From positions 186,001 through 250,000 of the forward strand of contig NZ_PSSW01000002.1 in the NCBI RefSeq assembly GCF_002933295.1: DNA of 64,000 nucleotides, written 5' to 3'. A model generated the notes under the pieces. It worked only from the letters and a program-made list of their open reading frames with translations, ran no database searches and was not told where the DNA came from. The DNA is from Marinobacter flavimaris. Lineage in GTDB: Bacteria > Pseudomonadota > Gammaproteobacteria > Pseudomonadales > Oleiphilaceae. Positions within the stretch are counted from its first letter, which is position 1; the number at the start of each line of letters is the position of its first letter. Made by a program: the position numbers and the translations under genes. Of this stretch, positions 26,136 to 35,714 are shown one piece after another.

Positions 26136-26882
26136 TTACCGGATCCGATCCTGAACAAATCTGCTGAAACGGGAAAGCAGCGAGGACGCATCCGGCGCTG
26201 GCTTTACGCCGGCGATCAGGGCCTCCGCATCAAGCCCCTCCCGTGTCAGGTCGGGCGCCTGGACCTTCAGGTAGGCGCTCATAATGGCGTCCGTGAACTC
26301 TGGATGGAACTGCACGCCCCAGGCGCAGGGACCAATTCTGAAAGCCTGATGAGGCTCGAACTGGTTGCGTCCCAGCAACACCGCGCCTTCAGGCAGGCGC
26401 AGCACGGACTGCCGGTGTGTCAGCTGGGCCGGAAATTTTTCCGGTAGCTCCCGGAACAGGACATCGGAAGCTGCCTCGGGAAGGAGTTCAACCTCGTGGG
26501 TGCCGGTTTCCCGGCCATTCGGATGGTAACCAGCTTCCCCGCCCAGCGCGTGGGCCAGTAACTGGTGGCCATAGCAGACACCAAGCACCGGCACTTCGCT
26601 TCTGACGGCTTTTACCAGCCAACGCCCCGCGTTCTCGCTCCACTCGGCCCGGTCGCTCACCATGGCAGGGGAGCCCGTCACCACGATGCCGTCCCAGTCT
26701 TCAGGATTCCCCGGCAGTTCACCGGCCTCGGCATTGGCAACGGTGATATCCAGCTCGTCTGACAACCCGCGCAGGAACCACTCGTCAAAATCGCCAAACC
26801 TTGCCCGAATGTCCGGGTAGGTGGTGCCTGTTTTAAGGACCACCACGCGCGCCTTGCGGTTTGTGGGAGCGTTCTGTTGCAT
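26136..26882 (-). CDS. Class I glutamine amidotransferase (GMP synthase-like)
   Basis: A 248-residue protein with the triad GATase fold: VPVLGVCYGHQLLAHALGG (Cys nucleophile), and the C-terminal WGVQFHPEFT (His-x-Glu). A small set of family members act on gamma-glutamyl compounds or as separate GATase partners, so the substrate is open. It is on the minus strand downstream of the yebC-like gene with about 37 bases between and could be cotranscribed with it. Confidence 0.84.
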   Translation of the reverse strand: MQQNAPTNRKARVVVLKTGTTYPDIRARFGDFDEWFLRGLSDELDITVANAEAGELPGNPEDWDGIVVTGSPAMVSDRAEWSENAGRWLVKAVRSEVPVLGVCYGHQLLAHALGGEAGYHPNGRETGTHEVELLPEAASDVLFRELPEKFPAQLTHRQSVLRLPEGAVLLGRNQFEPHQAFRIGPCAWGVQFHPEFTDAIMSAYLKVQAPDLTREGLDAEALIAGVKPAPDASSLLSRFSRFVQDRIR

Positions 26883-26919
26883 GGTGCTATCTTCCTGCGA
26901 GGCCAGCGGGCCGGGTTGT

Positions 26920-27645
26920 TTACTGCTCTGGCAGTTCGGCGTTGTGGAACACGTTCTGCACGTCGTCCAGTTCGTTCAGCATGTCGAGGAATTTCTCGAA
27001 CATGGGGATGTCGTCGCCTTCCACCATTGTGGTGGTTTTGGGCAGGAACTGGATTTCATCCACTTCAAAATCGATGTCTTCGATTGCGTCCACGAGTGCC
27101 TGGCGAGCCTTGGCGTATTCGGTGTTCGGTGTGAACACGGTAATCAGGCCATCTTCGTTCTCGATGTCGGTTACATCGACATCCGCTTCCATCAGCGCCT
27201 CGAGTACGGCCTCTTCATCCTCGCCCTTGAACGCAAAAATAGCGCTGTGGTCGAACATGTGAGACACGGCTCCGGGCGTGCCGATCTTGCACTTGGTCTT
27301 GGTGAAGGCCAGGCGCACGTCGCCAAAGGTGCGGTTCGGGTTATCGGTCAGGCAGTCCACGATCACCATGCAGTTGCCCGGTCCGTAGCCTTCGTAGCGA
27401 GCTGCAGCATAGTCTTCGCCGGCGCCACCCTTGGCCTTGTCGATGGCCTTTTCAATGACGTGCGAAGGCACCTGGTCTTTCTTGGCCCGCTCGATCAGTC
27501 CGCGCAGGGACAGGTTGGCCTGGGGATCGGGGCCTCCGGACTTGGCGCTCATGTAAATCTCGCGGCCGTACTTGCTGTAGACCTTGGTTTTTGCCGCAGC
27601 CGTCTTGGCCATGGATTCTTTGCGGTTCTGGTAGGCTCTGCCCAT
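26920..27645 (-). CDS. YebC/PmpR family (YeeN-type) protein
   Basis: A 241-residue protein from the ATG at 27645, whose [27 protein letters not shown] start is the YeeN variant of the family; an upstream extension is spurious. Middle region [12 protein letters not shown] and [23 protein letters not shown] are family hallmarks. YebC-type proteins act as transcriptional regulators and, in recent work, as ribosome-associated factors helping at proline-rich stalls; YeeN-type roles are less known. The start is unambiguous by similarity. Confidence 0.88.
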   Translation of the reverse strand: MGRAYQNRKESMAKTAAAKTKVYSKYGREIYMSAKSGGPDPQANLSLRGLIERAKKDQVPSHVIEKAIDKAKGGAGEDYAAARYEGYGPGNCMVIVDCLTDNPNRTFGDVRLAFTKTKCKIGTPGAVSHMFDHSAIFAFKGEDEEAVLEALMEADVDVTDIENEDGLITVFTPNTEYAKARQALVDAIEDIDFEVDEIQFLPKTTTMVEGDDIPMFEKFLDMLNELDDVQNVFHNAELPEQ

Positions 27646-27849
27646 CTGCGCTGCCTCTTGGTTCTCTGGAAAAGGCCGGATTTTACTCAACATTGCCGGT
27701 TTGGGACAGGCTTATTTGGCCCCTGTTCCGGGATGGTTTTCACGATCCGCCAATACCAAGGTGCCAGCAGGACAGCACTTTTGATGCACAGACCTATAGG
27801 CAAGCCACTGCTAGCGTGAGAGGACAACTGGCAGGCGTCGGGGAACAGA

Positions 27850-28473
27850 ATGCAAAGACAAAGCGCAACGCAGACAATGGTTCGGATGCTGTTTCTGTGC
27901 CTGGTCTTTTCATGCTCGTTGGCGAGTGCCGGGGGTAACGAGAACGGCGATCAGGACCAGGTGGCACGGGACATGATCCGGGTTCTCAACGCTTATGTCG
28001 TCTACAAGATGGGGCAATATGAATCGGCCTTCGAGCAGTATCTGGAGCTGGCAGAGGAGGGCAGCCGCCAGGGCATGCTGAATGTGGCCAACATGTATGC
28101 CCAGGGGCAGGGCGTTGAACAAAACCAGGAGAAAGCCTTCCAGTGGTACCTGCGGGCAGCCGACAGTGGTGATTCCATCAGTATGGTCGAAGTGGCCATG
28201 GCCTATGAAGAGGGCAGGGGAACGGTCCTGGATAAAGACGAAGCACTCAGTTGGTATCGCCGAGCTGCGGAAGCGGGAAACAGTGATGCCCGCTGGCGGC
28301 TGGGCAAAAGCCTTTTTGACGAAGGCCGCATGGCTGAAGGCTTGTGTCTGATCCGGCTGGCGGCAGTTGACGGCGGCCAGCCCTCAGCACAGCAGTTCCT
28401 GTCAGCGCTGGGGCCGAGTGCCGGACCGGAGAATAAATTGCCCCGGTCTCGGTGCTCGCCTTCCGGCAGTTAA
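27850..28473 (+). CDS. Secreted Sel1/TPR-repeat protein
   Basis: A 207-residue protein with a signal peptide (LFLCLVFSCSLASA) and at least three Sel1-like repeats: GSRQGMLNVANMYAQGQGV, GDSISMVEVAMAYEEGRGT and GNSDARWRLGKSLFDEGR. Such repeats bind partner proteins in the periplasm. The stop overlaps the convergent metallo-hydrolase gene by four bases. No specific partner is evident. Confidence 0.82.
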   Translation: MQRQSATQTMVRMLFLCLVFSCSLASAGGNENGDQDQVARDMIRVLNAYVVYKMGQYESAFEQYLELAEEGSRQGMLNVANMYAQGQGVEQNQEKAFQWYLRAADSGDSISMVEVAMAYEEGRGTVLDKDEALSWYRRAAEAGNSDARWRLGKSLFDEGRMAEGLCLIRLAAVDGGQPSAQQFLSALGPSAGPENKLPRSRCSPSGS

Positions 28474-29270
28474 ACGTAATCGACCGGGCGCCGGTAGTTT
28501 TCCTGGGTCATCAGGTCGATGCCACACTCCATATCGCTGACCCAGTTCAGGAAGCGATCAACCATCACCGGTCCTTCGAAGCGTTTGCCGTGCTGGGGCA
28601 CAATCATCGAAACATCCATGTCGCGGACCATATTCGCCCAGAGTTGGCAAACCTTCCGGGAGGCAATGTAGCGCCGATGGAAGCCGATCATGCTCGGTAT
28701 ATGCTTGTCGAAGTCCTTTACTGGCAGGTGATCGTCCTCGCCACCCATGGAGGCGCCCAGGTCGCCCGAGAACAGAATCTTCGAGACCGGATCATAGAAC
28801 TGCAGGTTGCCGACCGAATGCATGAAGTGGGCTGGCAGACATTGCAGATAGGATTCCCCGAACTTCACATTGGCGCCAGCATCCGGAACGCTAACGATGC
28901 GGTCGTATACGCTGCCGCTGAGCTGGTTGGTCACGTAGCTGGAAACCAGGTGCGGAAGGAACCGGGCCCAGAGTTTCGAAGTTACGATCTTCGCGCGGGT
29001 ATGAACGATCCAGCGGTCGATGGCACCGATGATGTCCGGGTCCTGGTGAGAGGCGAACACGTAATCCATGTCGCGGATGTTCATGTAGCGTGATGCCGCC
29101 ACCGACAGCGGGGTGTAGGTGAGGTCGCCACCCGGGTCGATCAGTGCTTCATGTTTACCGTCGACAATCAGGAACTGGTTGGACTGGACGCCCTCTCCGG
29201 TTACCAGGGAATCGAACATCAGGCATTTGTGGTGTCCGTTATCGAACAGGACAATGGGTTCGGCTGCCAT
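28470..29270 (-). CDS. MBL-fold ODP-like (diiron oxygen-binding) protein
   Basis: A 266-residue metallo-beta-lactamase-fold protein from the ATG at 29270 with GGAGAC upstream. It has FASHQDPDIIGAIDRW in place of the usual HxHxDH/HxExDH metal motif, LPAHFMHSVGNLQFYD, FSGDLGAS and MIVPQHGKRF. This arrangement matches flavodiiron/ODP proteins without a flavodoxin domain, which bind O2 or NO at a diiron site. An oxygen-sensing or reducing role is inference. An upstream extension to 29324 is not supported. Confidence 0.75.
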   Translation of the reverse strand: MAAEPIVLFDNGHHKCLMFDSLVTGEGVQSNQFLIVDGKHEALIDPGGDLTYTPLSVAASRYMNIRDMDYVFASHQDPDIIGAIDRWIVHTRAKIVTSKLWARFLPHLVSSYVTNQLSGSVYDRIVSVPDAGANVKFGESYLQCLPAHFMHSVGNLQFYDPVSKILFSGDLGASMGGEDDHLPVKDFDKHIPSMIGFHRRYIASRKVCQLWANMVRDMDVSMIVPQHGKRFEGPVMVDRFLNWVSDMECGIDLMTQENYRRPVDYV

Positions 29271-29417
29271 TTCGGTCTCCCGCAAAATACAGTTTGATCC
29301 GGCCGGAATGGCCGGATATTGCAAGCTGCGCGGAGATTACAAAATTGACAAAAGCCAACTCTTGCCTCAGGTCAATTCTCTGATATTCCTCAAGTAACGA
29401 TTTGTTGTTGCCAGTTC

Positions 29418-29846
29418 TCAGGCCAGCTGTGGTACCCGTTTGATCCCGCGGCGAATGCCCTGTTCAAGAGCGCTGCTGACGACCTTCCCGGTGAATGGTA
29501 CGATGTCTTCGAAGGTGATGGTGTAGTTCACCCGGGTGTGGCCTTCCGGTGTGTCCTCGAAACGGATTCTTCCCAGATGGTTGCGGATCGGGCTCATGCT
29601 GGTGATGGTGTATTCGATCAGTGAATCCGGCTCGAAGCTGGTCACCGTTTCTTCCAGGCCGACCGGCCCGATGCCGATTTTGCGAACGGAGCCGATGCCG
29701 TTGGGATCAGCCTGATCGCTGTCCTTGATTCGTTTGACCGGTGCTCCCAGCAGTTTTCCGAAACGGTAATGGTCGGCGAACAGGGCGAAAACCCGTCGTC
29801 GGGGTACGTCAAAGGTTTCATCAATTTCAATGGTGTACATGGCCAT
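29418..29846 (-). CDS. SRPBCC (START-like) family protein
   Basis: A 142-residue protein from the ATG at 29846, with an N-terminal MAMYTIEIDETFDVPRRRVFALFADHYRFGKLLG that is typical of polyketide cyclase/dehydrase-like START folds. It has a strand-turn GPVGLEETVTSF and a C-terminal helix VVSSALEQGIRRGIKRV. A small hydrophobic ligand is expected, but no substrate can be read. It lies about 100 bases downstream of the AraC-type gene. Confidence 0.75.
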   Translation of the reverse strand: MAMYTIEIDETFDVPRRRVFALFADHYRFGKLLGAPVKRIKDSDQADPNGIGSVRKIGIGPVGLEETVTSFEPDSLIEYTITSMSPIRNHLGRIRFEDTPEGHTRVNYTITFEDIVPFTGKVVSSALEQGIRRGIKRVPQLA

Positions 29847-29949
29847 GGGCTCACTCTTTTTGTCATTCGATGCCCCCAGCCTAACCCCTTGGCTCCTACA
29901 ACAAAAGTCGTAGAAGGCGGCAGGTTTCAATCTGGCCCGGGTTGACCGT

Positions 29950-30867
29950 TCAGTGTCGGGCGGTATGCCGGTAGTCCCGGGGTGACTGACCCATTACCTT
30001 TTTGAAAAGCCGCGAAAAATAGTAAGCATCGTCATAGCCCAGGCGTCGGCTTATGTCTGCGAAGCTCAGGCTGCTGGTGTCCAGCATCTGGCAGGCGCGT
30101 TCCACCTTCAGGTGCAGGAAGTGCTGGATCGGGGAGGTGCCGGTCTGTTCCCGATAGCGGGTGGCAAAATGAGCCGGTGAGAGGCCGGCGAGATCGGCCA
30201 GTTGCTCCAGGCTGATACGCTCATCCAGATGCTCCCGCATATAATTGTGAATGGTTTCCAGTTCGGCCTGCCGCTCGTGCCCGGTTTCGTCGGCGTTGAT
30301 CGGAACTGCAGCCAACAGTTGCCGAAGCCGGTTGGCCGCGTGGATCAGGCCGCGGGCCCGGAAACCGGTCTGTCGCACCGATAGCAGGCCATTGAAGTCA
30401 ACCAGAAGCCGGGGTTGCCGGCCCAAATGACGAATCCGGGTCGGGCCGTCGAACCCCATGTAGTGTTGAAAATCTGCTGCCAGTGGTCCGGTGTAGTGCA
30501 CCCAGTGAATGGTCCAGGGGTTGTCCGGATCGGCGGTATACCGATGGTTGGCACCGGCCGGCAGAAGCAGCAGATCGCCAGCCTCCACCGTGTAGGGCTC
30601 CCCGTCTACGTTCAGGAACGCACGGCCTTCCGTGCAGTAGATCAAAAGATTGTCGTGATGGTGTTCCCGATGCATGTGATGGCCGACGGCGCGCCGGTAG
30701 TGGCCGAACGCCAGCGGATAGAGATCCCGGGTCAGTGGATGGCTCGCGAGCAGTCGAATGATCGGCTCAGGCACCACGTAGCGAATGCTGTCTTTGGGCA
30801 CCGGCCACTGTGAGGTTTGGGTCATTTCTGGTCTTGTTTGTTTGAGCTTTATCGAAAGATAGTCCAT
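29950..30867 (-). CDS. mmsR: AraC-type regulator, probable MmsR
   Basis: A 305-residue (or 291 from ATG at 30825) regulator with an N-terminal cupin ligand domain (MHREHHHDNLLIYCTEGRAF, VEAGDLLLLPAGANHRY) and a C-terminal AraC domain: DERISLEQLADLAGLSPAHFATRYREQTG then SFADISRRLGYDDAYYFSRLFKK. It is divergent from mmsA 120 bases away, as mmsR is in Pseudomonas aeruginosa, where it activates the valine operon. The name rests on this context and family. Confidence 0.75.
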   Translation of the reverse strand: MDYLSIKLKQTRPEMTQTSQWPVPKDSIRYVVPEPIIRLLASHPLTRDLYPLAFGHYRRAVGHHMHREHHHDNLLIYCTEGRAFLNVDGEPYTVEAGDLLLLPAGANHRYTADPDNPWTIHWVHYTGPLAADFQHYMGFDGPTRIRHLGRQPRLLVDFNGLLSVRQTGFRARGLIHAANRLRQLLAAVPINADETGHERQAELETIHNYMREHLDERISLEQLADLAGLSPAHFATRYREQTGTSPIQHFLHLKVERACQMLDTSSLSFADISRRLGYDDAYYFSRLFKKVMGQSPRDYRHTARH

Positions 30868-30987
30868 TACGGGCGAAATTTAGTCAATCACCCATTGGTC
30901 AATCCCGTGCTAGCCTTTGGGTAAACGTGGCAAGGAACCCTCAGGTTCCGGCCGGCTTCCCGTACAACAACAAACAGGGACATCAAC

Positions 30988-32481
30988 ATGAAAAATGTAC
31001 CGTTGTATATTGCAGGTGAATTCATCCAGAGCCAGACCAAGGACTGGATTGAAGTTACCAACCCCGCCACCAACGAAGTGATCGCCAAGGCTCCGAACAC
31101 GACTCATGCGGAAATGGAGCAGGCCATCAAGTATGCCGGTGAAGTATTCAAGACCTGGAAGGAAGTGCCGGTTTCCGAGCGCGCCCGGGTTATGCTCCGC
31201 TATCAGGCACTTCTGAAAAAACATCATGACGAGATTGCTGAAATCCTTTCGCAGGAAACCGGCAAAACGTTTGAAGACGCCAAAGGGGACGTCTGGCGTG
31301 GTATTGAAGTAGTTGAGCACGCTGGAAACGTCGCTTCTCTGATGATGGGCGAGACGGTTGAGAACGTTGCCCGTGAAGTGGATACCCACTCCTGGATCCA
31401 GCCGCTGGGTGTGTGCGCCGGTATTACGCCGTTCAACTTCCCGGCCATGATTCCGCTGTGGATGTTCCCAATGGCGATTGCCTGCGGTAACACCTTTATC
31501 CTCAAGCCTTCCGAGCAGGATCCGTTGACCCCCATGCGCCTTGCCGAGCTGTTTGAAGAAGCCGGTGCGCCCAAGGGCGTTCTGCAGGTGGTTCACGGTG
31601 GCAAGGAGCAGGTTGACGTACTGCTGACTGATCCCGCCATCAAGGCCGTTTCTTTCGTAGGTTCTGTGCCTGTTGGCCGTTACATCTACGAGACCGGCAC
31701 CCGCAACATGAAACGTGTCCAGAGTTTCGCCGGTGCCAAGAACCACATGGTCATCCTGCCGGACGCTGACAAACAGCAAGTGATCAATGCCCTGGTTGGT
31801 GCCTCGGTTGGTGCTGCCGGCCAGCGCTGCATGGCAATTTCGGTCGCGGTCTTTGTGGGCGAAGCCCAGCAGTGGATTCCAGAGCTGAAAGAAGCCATGG
31901 CGAAAGTTCGTCCAGGCGCGTGGAACGATTCCGGTGCCAGCTATGGCCCGATCATCTCTTCCAAGGCGAAAGACCGTATCGAGTCCCTGATCGCGACCGG
32001 TGAAGCGCAGGGCGCTAACCTTCTGCTGGATGGTCGCGGCTGCACCGTAGACGGACTGCCCGATGGCAACTGGGTTGGCCCGACTCTGTTCTCCGGTGTT
32101 ACCACCGAGATGGATATCTACAACGAGGAAATCTTCGGTCCCGTGCTCTCCTGCATGGAAACCGACACCCTTGGTGATGCCATCGAGCTGGTGAATAACA
32201 GCCCGTACGGCAACGGCGTCTCCATCTTTACCAGTTCCGGTGGTGCCGCGCGTCGCTTCCAGCATGAGATCGACGTAGGCCAGGTGGGCGTGAACATCCC
32301 CATTCCTGTGCCCCTGCCGTTCTTCTCGTTCACCGGCTGGAAGGGTTCCTTCTACGGTGACCAGCATGCCTACGGCAAGCAGGCGGTTCGCTTCTACACC
32401 GAAACCAAAACGGTTACCTCCCGCTGGTTCTCCAGTGAAGCGACCAGCTCGGAAGCCAACTTCTCTATCCAGTTGCGTTAA
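30988..32481 (+). CDS. mmsA: Methylmalonate-semialdehyde dehydrogenase (acylating)
   Basis: A 497-residue aldehyde dehydrogenase. It has [33 protein letters not shown] (cofactor loop) and the catalytic Cys in [10 protein letters not shown]. The length and motif set match MmsA, which converts methylmalonate semialdehyde to propionyl-CoA, the last step of valine breakdown, and acts also on malonate semialdehyde. It starts the valine operon. The start ATG is preceded by CAGGGA, and a strong hairpin follows the gene. Confidence 0.93.
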   Translation: MKNVPLYIAGEFIQSQTKDWIEVTNPATNEVIAKAPNTTHAEMEQAIKYAGEVFKTWKEVPVSERARVMLRYQALLKKHHDEIAEILSQETGKTFEDAKGDVWRGIEVVEHAGNVASLMMGETVENVAREVDTHSWIQPLGVCAGITPFNFPAMIPLWMFPMAIACGNTFILKPSEQDPLTPMRLAELFEEAGAPKGVLQVVHGGKEQVDVLLTDPAIKAVSFVGSVPVGRYIYETGTRNMKRVQSFAGAKNHMVILPDADKQQVINALVGASVGAAGQRCMAISVAVFVGEAQQWIPELKEAMAKVRPGAWNDSGASYGPIISSKAKDRIESLIATGEAQGANLLLDGRGCTVDGLPDGNWVGPTLFSGVTTEMDIYNEEIFGPVLSCMETDTLGDAIELVNNSPYGNGVSIFTSSGGAARRFQHEIDVGQVGVNIPIPVPLPFFSFTGWKGSFYGDQHAYGKQAVRFYTETKTVTSRWFSSEATSSEANFSIQLR

Positions 32482-32503
32482 TTGCGTTGAAGGTGGGGTA
32501 TTT

Positions 32504-32534
32504 GGGCCGGAACCTGTTTCCGGCCCCTTGTTTT
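32504..32534 (+). terminator. Intra-operon hairpin after mmsA
   Basis: GGGCCGGAA (32504-32512), loop CCTGT, and TTCCGGCCC (32518-32526) form a perfect nine-base stem, followed by CTTGTTTTCC. This resembles a weak rho-independent terminator or processing site between mmsA and the acyl-CoA dehydrogenase gene, and could lower expression of the downstream genes. Confidence 0.6.
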
Positions 32535-32574
32535 CCCCACTCAATGCCAAGCCCTCTCTATCTGGAGCGTAACG

Positions 32575-33741
32575 ATGGACTTTAACCTCACCGAAGATCA
32601 GCTGGCGTTTCGCGAGGCCGCTCGGGCGTTCGCGGAAAAATCCATGGCGCCCCACGCTGCGAAGTGGGACAGCGAGCATATTTTCCCGGTCGATGTGATG
32701 AAGGAAGCCGGCGAAATGGGCTTCATGGGTATGTACACGCCCGAAGCGCTTGGCGGCATGGGGCTGTCCCGGCTGGACACCTCGGTCATCGTGGAAGAGC
32801 TCGCTGCTGCGTGCCCTTCAACCGCCGCGTTTATCACCATCCACAACATGGCCACCTGGATGGTCGCCAGCTTTTCGTCGGATGATCTCAAGCAGGAAAT
32901 CGTGCCTAAACTCGCCAGCGGCGAATGGCTCGCCTCCTACTGCCTGACCGAGCCGGGTGCCGGCTCAGACGCGGCCAGTCTTCGCACCAAGGCCGTGCGG
33001 GATGGCGACAGCTACGTAATCAACGGCAGTAAAGTATTCATTTCCGGCGCCGGGGCCACCGATATTCTGGTCTTGATGGCCCGAACCGGAGCGCCGGATT
33101 CCGGCTATAAAGGCATTTCCACCTTCGTGATTCCCGCAGATGCCGACGGCATTTCCTACGGCAAGAATGAAGAGAAAATGGGCTGGCACAGTCAGCCTAC
33201 CCGGATGATCAGCCTGGAGAATGTCCGCATTCCGGCCAGCAACCGAGTTGGTGACGAGGGCGACGGGTTTGCCATCGCCATGAAGGGGCTCGATGGGGGG
33301 CGTCTGAATATCGCCACCTGTTCCCTTGGTGGTGCCCAGGCGGCTCTTCTCCGTGCCCGTAACTACATGCACGAGCGGGAACAGTTTGGTAAGCCGCTGG
33401 CGGCTTTCCAGGCTCTGCAGTTCAAGCTGGCCGACATGGCCACCAACCTGGTTGCCGCGAGGCAGATGGTTCGTCTGGGCGCGTTCAAGCTTGATAACGC
33501 CGATCCGGAAGCGACACTGCATTGTGCCATGGCCAAACGGTTCGCCACCGATGCCTGTTTCGAAGTGGTCAACGAGGCCCTGCAGCTTCACGGCGGTTAC
33601 GGCTACATTCGTGAATACCCGCTTGAGCGCTATCTGCGTGACCTGCGTGTGCACCAGATCCTGGAAGGCACCAACGAAATCATGCGTCTGATTGTTGCCC
33701 GTCGCCTGCTCGATGACGGCGTGGCTGAGGCAATTCAATAA
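32575..33741 (+). CDS. Isobutyryl-CoA-type acyl-CoA dehydrogenase
   Basis: A 388-residue flavoprotein of the acyl-CoA dehydrogenase family. It has EPGAGSDAASLRTKAVRDG and the C-terminal QLHGGYGYIREYPLERYLRDLRVHQILEGTNEIMRLIVARRLL, which contains the catalytic Glu of EGTNEI-type. The context within the valine operon points to isobutyryl-CoA dehydrogenation to methacrylyl-CoA. Short-chain selectivity is inference from context. Confidence 0.86.
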   Translation: MDFNLTEDQLAFREAARAFAEKSMAPHAAKWDSEHIFPVDVMKEAGEMGFMGMYTPEALGGMGLSRLDTSVIVEELAAACPSTAAFITIHNMATWMVASFSSDDLKQEIVPKLASGEWLASYCLTEPGAGSDAASLRTKAVRDGDSYVINGSKVFISGAGATDILVLMARTGAPDSGYKGISTFVIPADADGISYGKNEEKMGWHSQPTRMISLENVRIPASNRVGDEGDGFAIAMKGLDGGRLNIATCSLGGAQAALLRARNYMHEREQFGKPLAAFQALQFKLADMATNLVAARQMVRLGAFKLDNADPEATLHCAMAKRFATDACFEVVNEALQLHGGYGYIREYPLERYLRDLRVHQILEGTNEIMRLIVARRLLDDGVAEAIQ

Positions 33742-33747
33742 GCATAG

Positions 33748-33784
33748 AAATGGGGTCTGATGAAATCGTCATCCGACCCCATTT
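33748..33784. repeat. REP-like palindrome within the operon
   Basis: AAATGGGGTCTGATGA (33748-33763), loop AATCG and TCATCCGACCCCATTT (33769-33784) form a 16-base arm pair with one mismatch. It lies between the acyl-CoA dehydrogenase and enoyl-CoA hydratase genes. Its TGGGGTC/GACCCCA ends resemble repetitive extragenic palindromes seen in marine gammaproteobacteria. It may stabilise or divide the transcript. Confidence 0.75.
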
Positions 33785-33803
33785 TCAGTATGAGGAATAG
33801 CAA

Positions 33804-34583
33804 ATGAGTGACCTGATTCAGCTCGAAAAACGCGGACATATCGCGGTACTGACCATCAACAATCCACCGGCCAACACCTGGACGAAGGATTCCCTCATTG
33901 CCCTGACGAGCATCGTCAAGGAACTGAACGAAGACCGGGACATCTTTGCCCTGGTAATGACCGGGCAGGGCGAGAAGTTCTATTCCGCCGGCGCCGATCT
34001 GAAAACCTTCGCCGATGGCGACAAGGCCCGGGCGAACGAGATGGGCCAGCTTTTTGGCGAGGCCTTCTCCACGCTGCAGCGGTTCCGCGGTGTTTCTATC
34101 GCGGCGGTGAACGGCTACGCCATGGGTGGCGGCCTGGAGTGCGCCATGGCCTGTGACATCCGCATTGCCGAAGAGCATGCCCAGATGGCACTGCCCGAAG
34201 CAGGCGTTGGCCTTTTGCCCTGTGCCGGCGGCACCCAGAACCTGCCCTGGCTGGTGGGTGAGGGCTGGGCCAAGCGGATGATTCTGTGCGGTGAGCGGGT
34301 AAAGGCCGATACGGCACTGCGAATCGGCCTGGTTGAGGAAGTGGTGCCGAGCGGACAGAGCCTTGATAAGGCGCTGGAGTTGGCGGAAATGGCGTGCCAG
34401 CAGAGCCCGTCGTCAACTGCTCGTTGCAAGACCCTGGTGATGAGCGCCCGCGATGGCCGCAGCCACGACGACGGCTGGCGCATGGAGCGGGAACTGTTTG
34501 TTGAGCTGTTCTCTACCGAAGACCAGAAAGAAGGCGTAAACGCGTTTCTCGAAAAGCGCAAGCCGGAATGGAAAAACCGCTGA
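33804..34583 (+). CDS. Enoyl-CoA hydratase (methacrylyl-CoA hydratase)
   Basis: A 259-residue crotonase with both catalytic Glu positions: GGGLECAMACDIRIA and MALPEAGVGLLPCAGGTQ. The oxyanion segment is YSAGADLKTF. In the valine operon it would hydrate methacrylyl-CoA to 3-hydroxyisobutyryl-CoA. The ATG is preceded by GAGGAA. It is followed 33 bases later by the hydrolase gene. Confidence 0.88.
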   Translation: MSDLIQLEKRGHIAVLTINNPPANTWTKDSLIALTSIVKELNEDRDIFALVMTGQGEKFYSAGADLKTFADGDKARANEMGQLFGEAFSTLQRFRGVSIAAVNGYAMGGGLECAMACDIRIAEEHAQMALPEAGVGLLPCAGGTQNLPWLVGEGWAKRMILCGERVKADTALRIGLVEEVVPSGQSLDKALELAEMACQQSPSSTARCKTLVMSARDGRSHDDGWRMERELFVELFSTEDQKEGVNAFLEKRKPEWKNR

Positions 34584-34616
34584 AGCCGGCTTTGAAGGCT
34601 GGCTCAAGGACCTGTT

Positions 34617-35687
34617 ATGAGTGATCAACCCATTATCTTCGAAGAATGGAAGACGGGCGATGGCGCGCTGATCGCCGTGGCCCGGCTGAATACGCCCAAA
34701 GCGCTGAACTCGCTGTCTCTGGAAATGATCCGGTTGCTGACTCCGCAACTGAAGCGTTGGGCGGAGGACCCCGTAATCCAGGCCGTCTGGCTGGAATCCG
34801 AGGGCGACAAGGCGTTCTGTGCCGGTGGCGACATCGTTGCCCTGTATCGCAGCATGACCGAGCCACAGGGTGCCAGTGAGGGTGAGGCATTCTTCACCGA
34901 GGAATATGAGCTGGATTACCTGATCCATACCTTCCCGAAACCGCTCGTTTGCTGGGGACACGGCATCGTAATGGGTGGCGGTATGGGCATTATGGAGGGC
35001 GCGTCTCACCGGGTGGTGACGGAAGGATCGAAGCTTGCCATGCCCGAGATCACCATCGGCCTCTACCCCGATGTTGCGGCGGGCTGGTTCCTGAACCGCA
35101 CCCCCGGGCGCACCGGCTTGTTCCTGGGGCTGACCGGTGCTCGCCTGAACGGCGCTGATGCAATCTTCACTGGCCTTGCCGACCGCTTCATCCGGCATGA
35201 TCTGAAGGCCAATGTTGTTGCCGAGCTGTGCAAGCGTAACTGGCAGGGTGAAGATCCTCATGCAGTGGTCGGTAGTGTGTTGCGTCAATACGAGCGTGAG
35301 AGCGCCGACGCCATGCCGGAGTCACCTGTTCGCACTCATTTCGATGAGATCAATCGGGTTACCGATGCTGACTCCCTGGAAGCGACCGTTAACCAATTGA
35401 AAGAACTGTCTGGTGGCGACGGCTGGGTGGCGAAAGCGACCCGCTCCCTGGCTGGTGCGTCACCCACATCCCTGGCTTTGGTCTGGCGGCACCTGCACGG
35501 CTGCAAACACGACAGCCTGAAAGAGGTGCTCGACAAGGAACTGGTGCTTTCCACCAAGTGCCTGACCAAGGGCGAGTTTGCCGAAGGCATCCGAGCGCTT
35601 CTGATCGACAAGGACCAGCAGCCCCGCTGGCGCTATGCGTCCCTTGCCGAAATGGACAGCGCCTGGATCGACGATTTTTTTAGCTGA
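34617..35687 (+). CDS. 3-hydroxyisobutyryl-CoA hydrolase
   Basis: A 356-residue crotonase-fold protein longer than hydratases, as HIBCH members are. It has CAGGDIVALY, GHGIVMGGGMGIMEGASHRV and MPEITIGLYPDVAAGWFLNR, the HIBCH hallmarks (Glu and Asp in PEITIGLYPD). It releases CoA from 3-hydroxyisobutyryl-CoA, keeping the toxic methacrylyl-CoA low. The start ATG lies 33 bases after the hydratase. Confidence 0.88.
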   Translation: MSDQPIIFEEWKTGDGALIAVARLNTPKALNSLSLEMIRLLTPQLKRWAEDPVIQAVWLESEGDKAFCAGGDIVALYRSMTEPQGASEGEAFFTEEYELDYLIHTFPKPLVCWGHGIVMGGGMGIMEGASHRVVTEGSKLAMPEITIGLYPDVAAGWFLNRTPGRTGLFLGLTGARLNGADAIFTGLADRFIRHDLKANVVAELCKRNWQGEDPHAVVGSVLRQYERESADAMPESPVRTHFDEINRVTDADSLEATVNQLKELSGGDGWVAKATRSLAGASPTSLALVWRHLHGCKHDSLKEVLDKELVLSTKCLTKGEFAEGIRALLIDKDQQPRWRYASLAEMDSAWIDDFFS

Positions 35688-35714
35688 TCTATTACAAGAA
35701 CAAGGAGAAAAGAC

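Noticed and set aside
30910..32679. A 589-codon open frame on the minus strand
   Set aside because: It runs antisense through mmsA and shows no recognisable domain; mmsA on the plus strand has full family motifs, so this is a GC-driven shadow frame.
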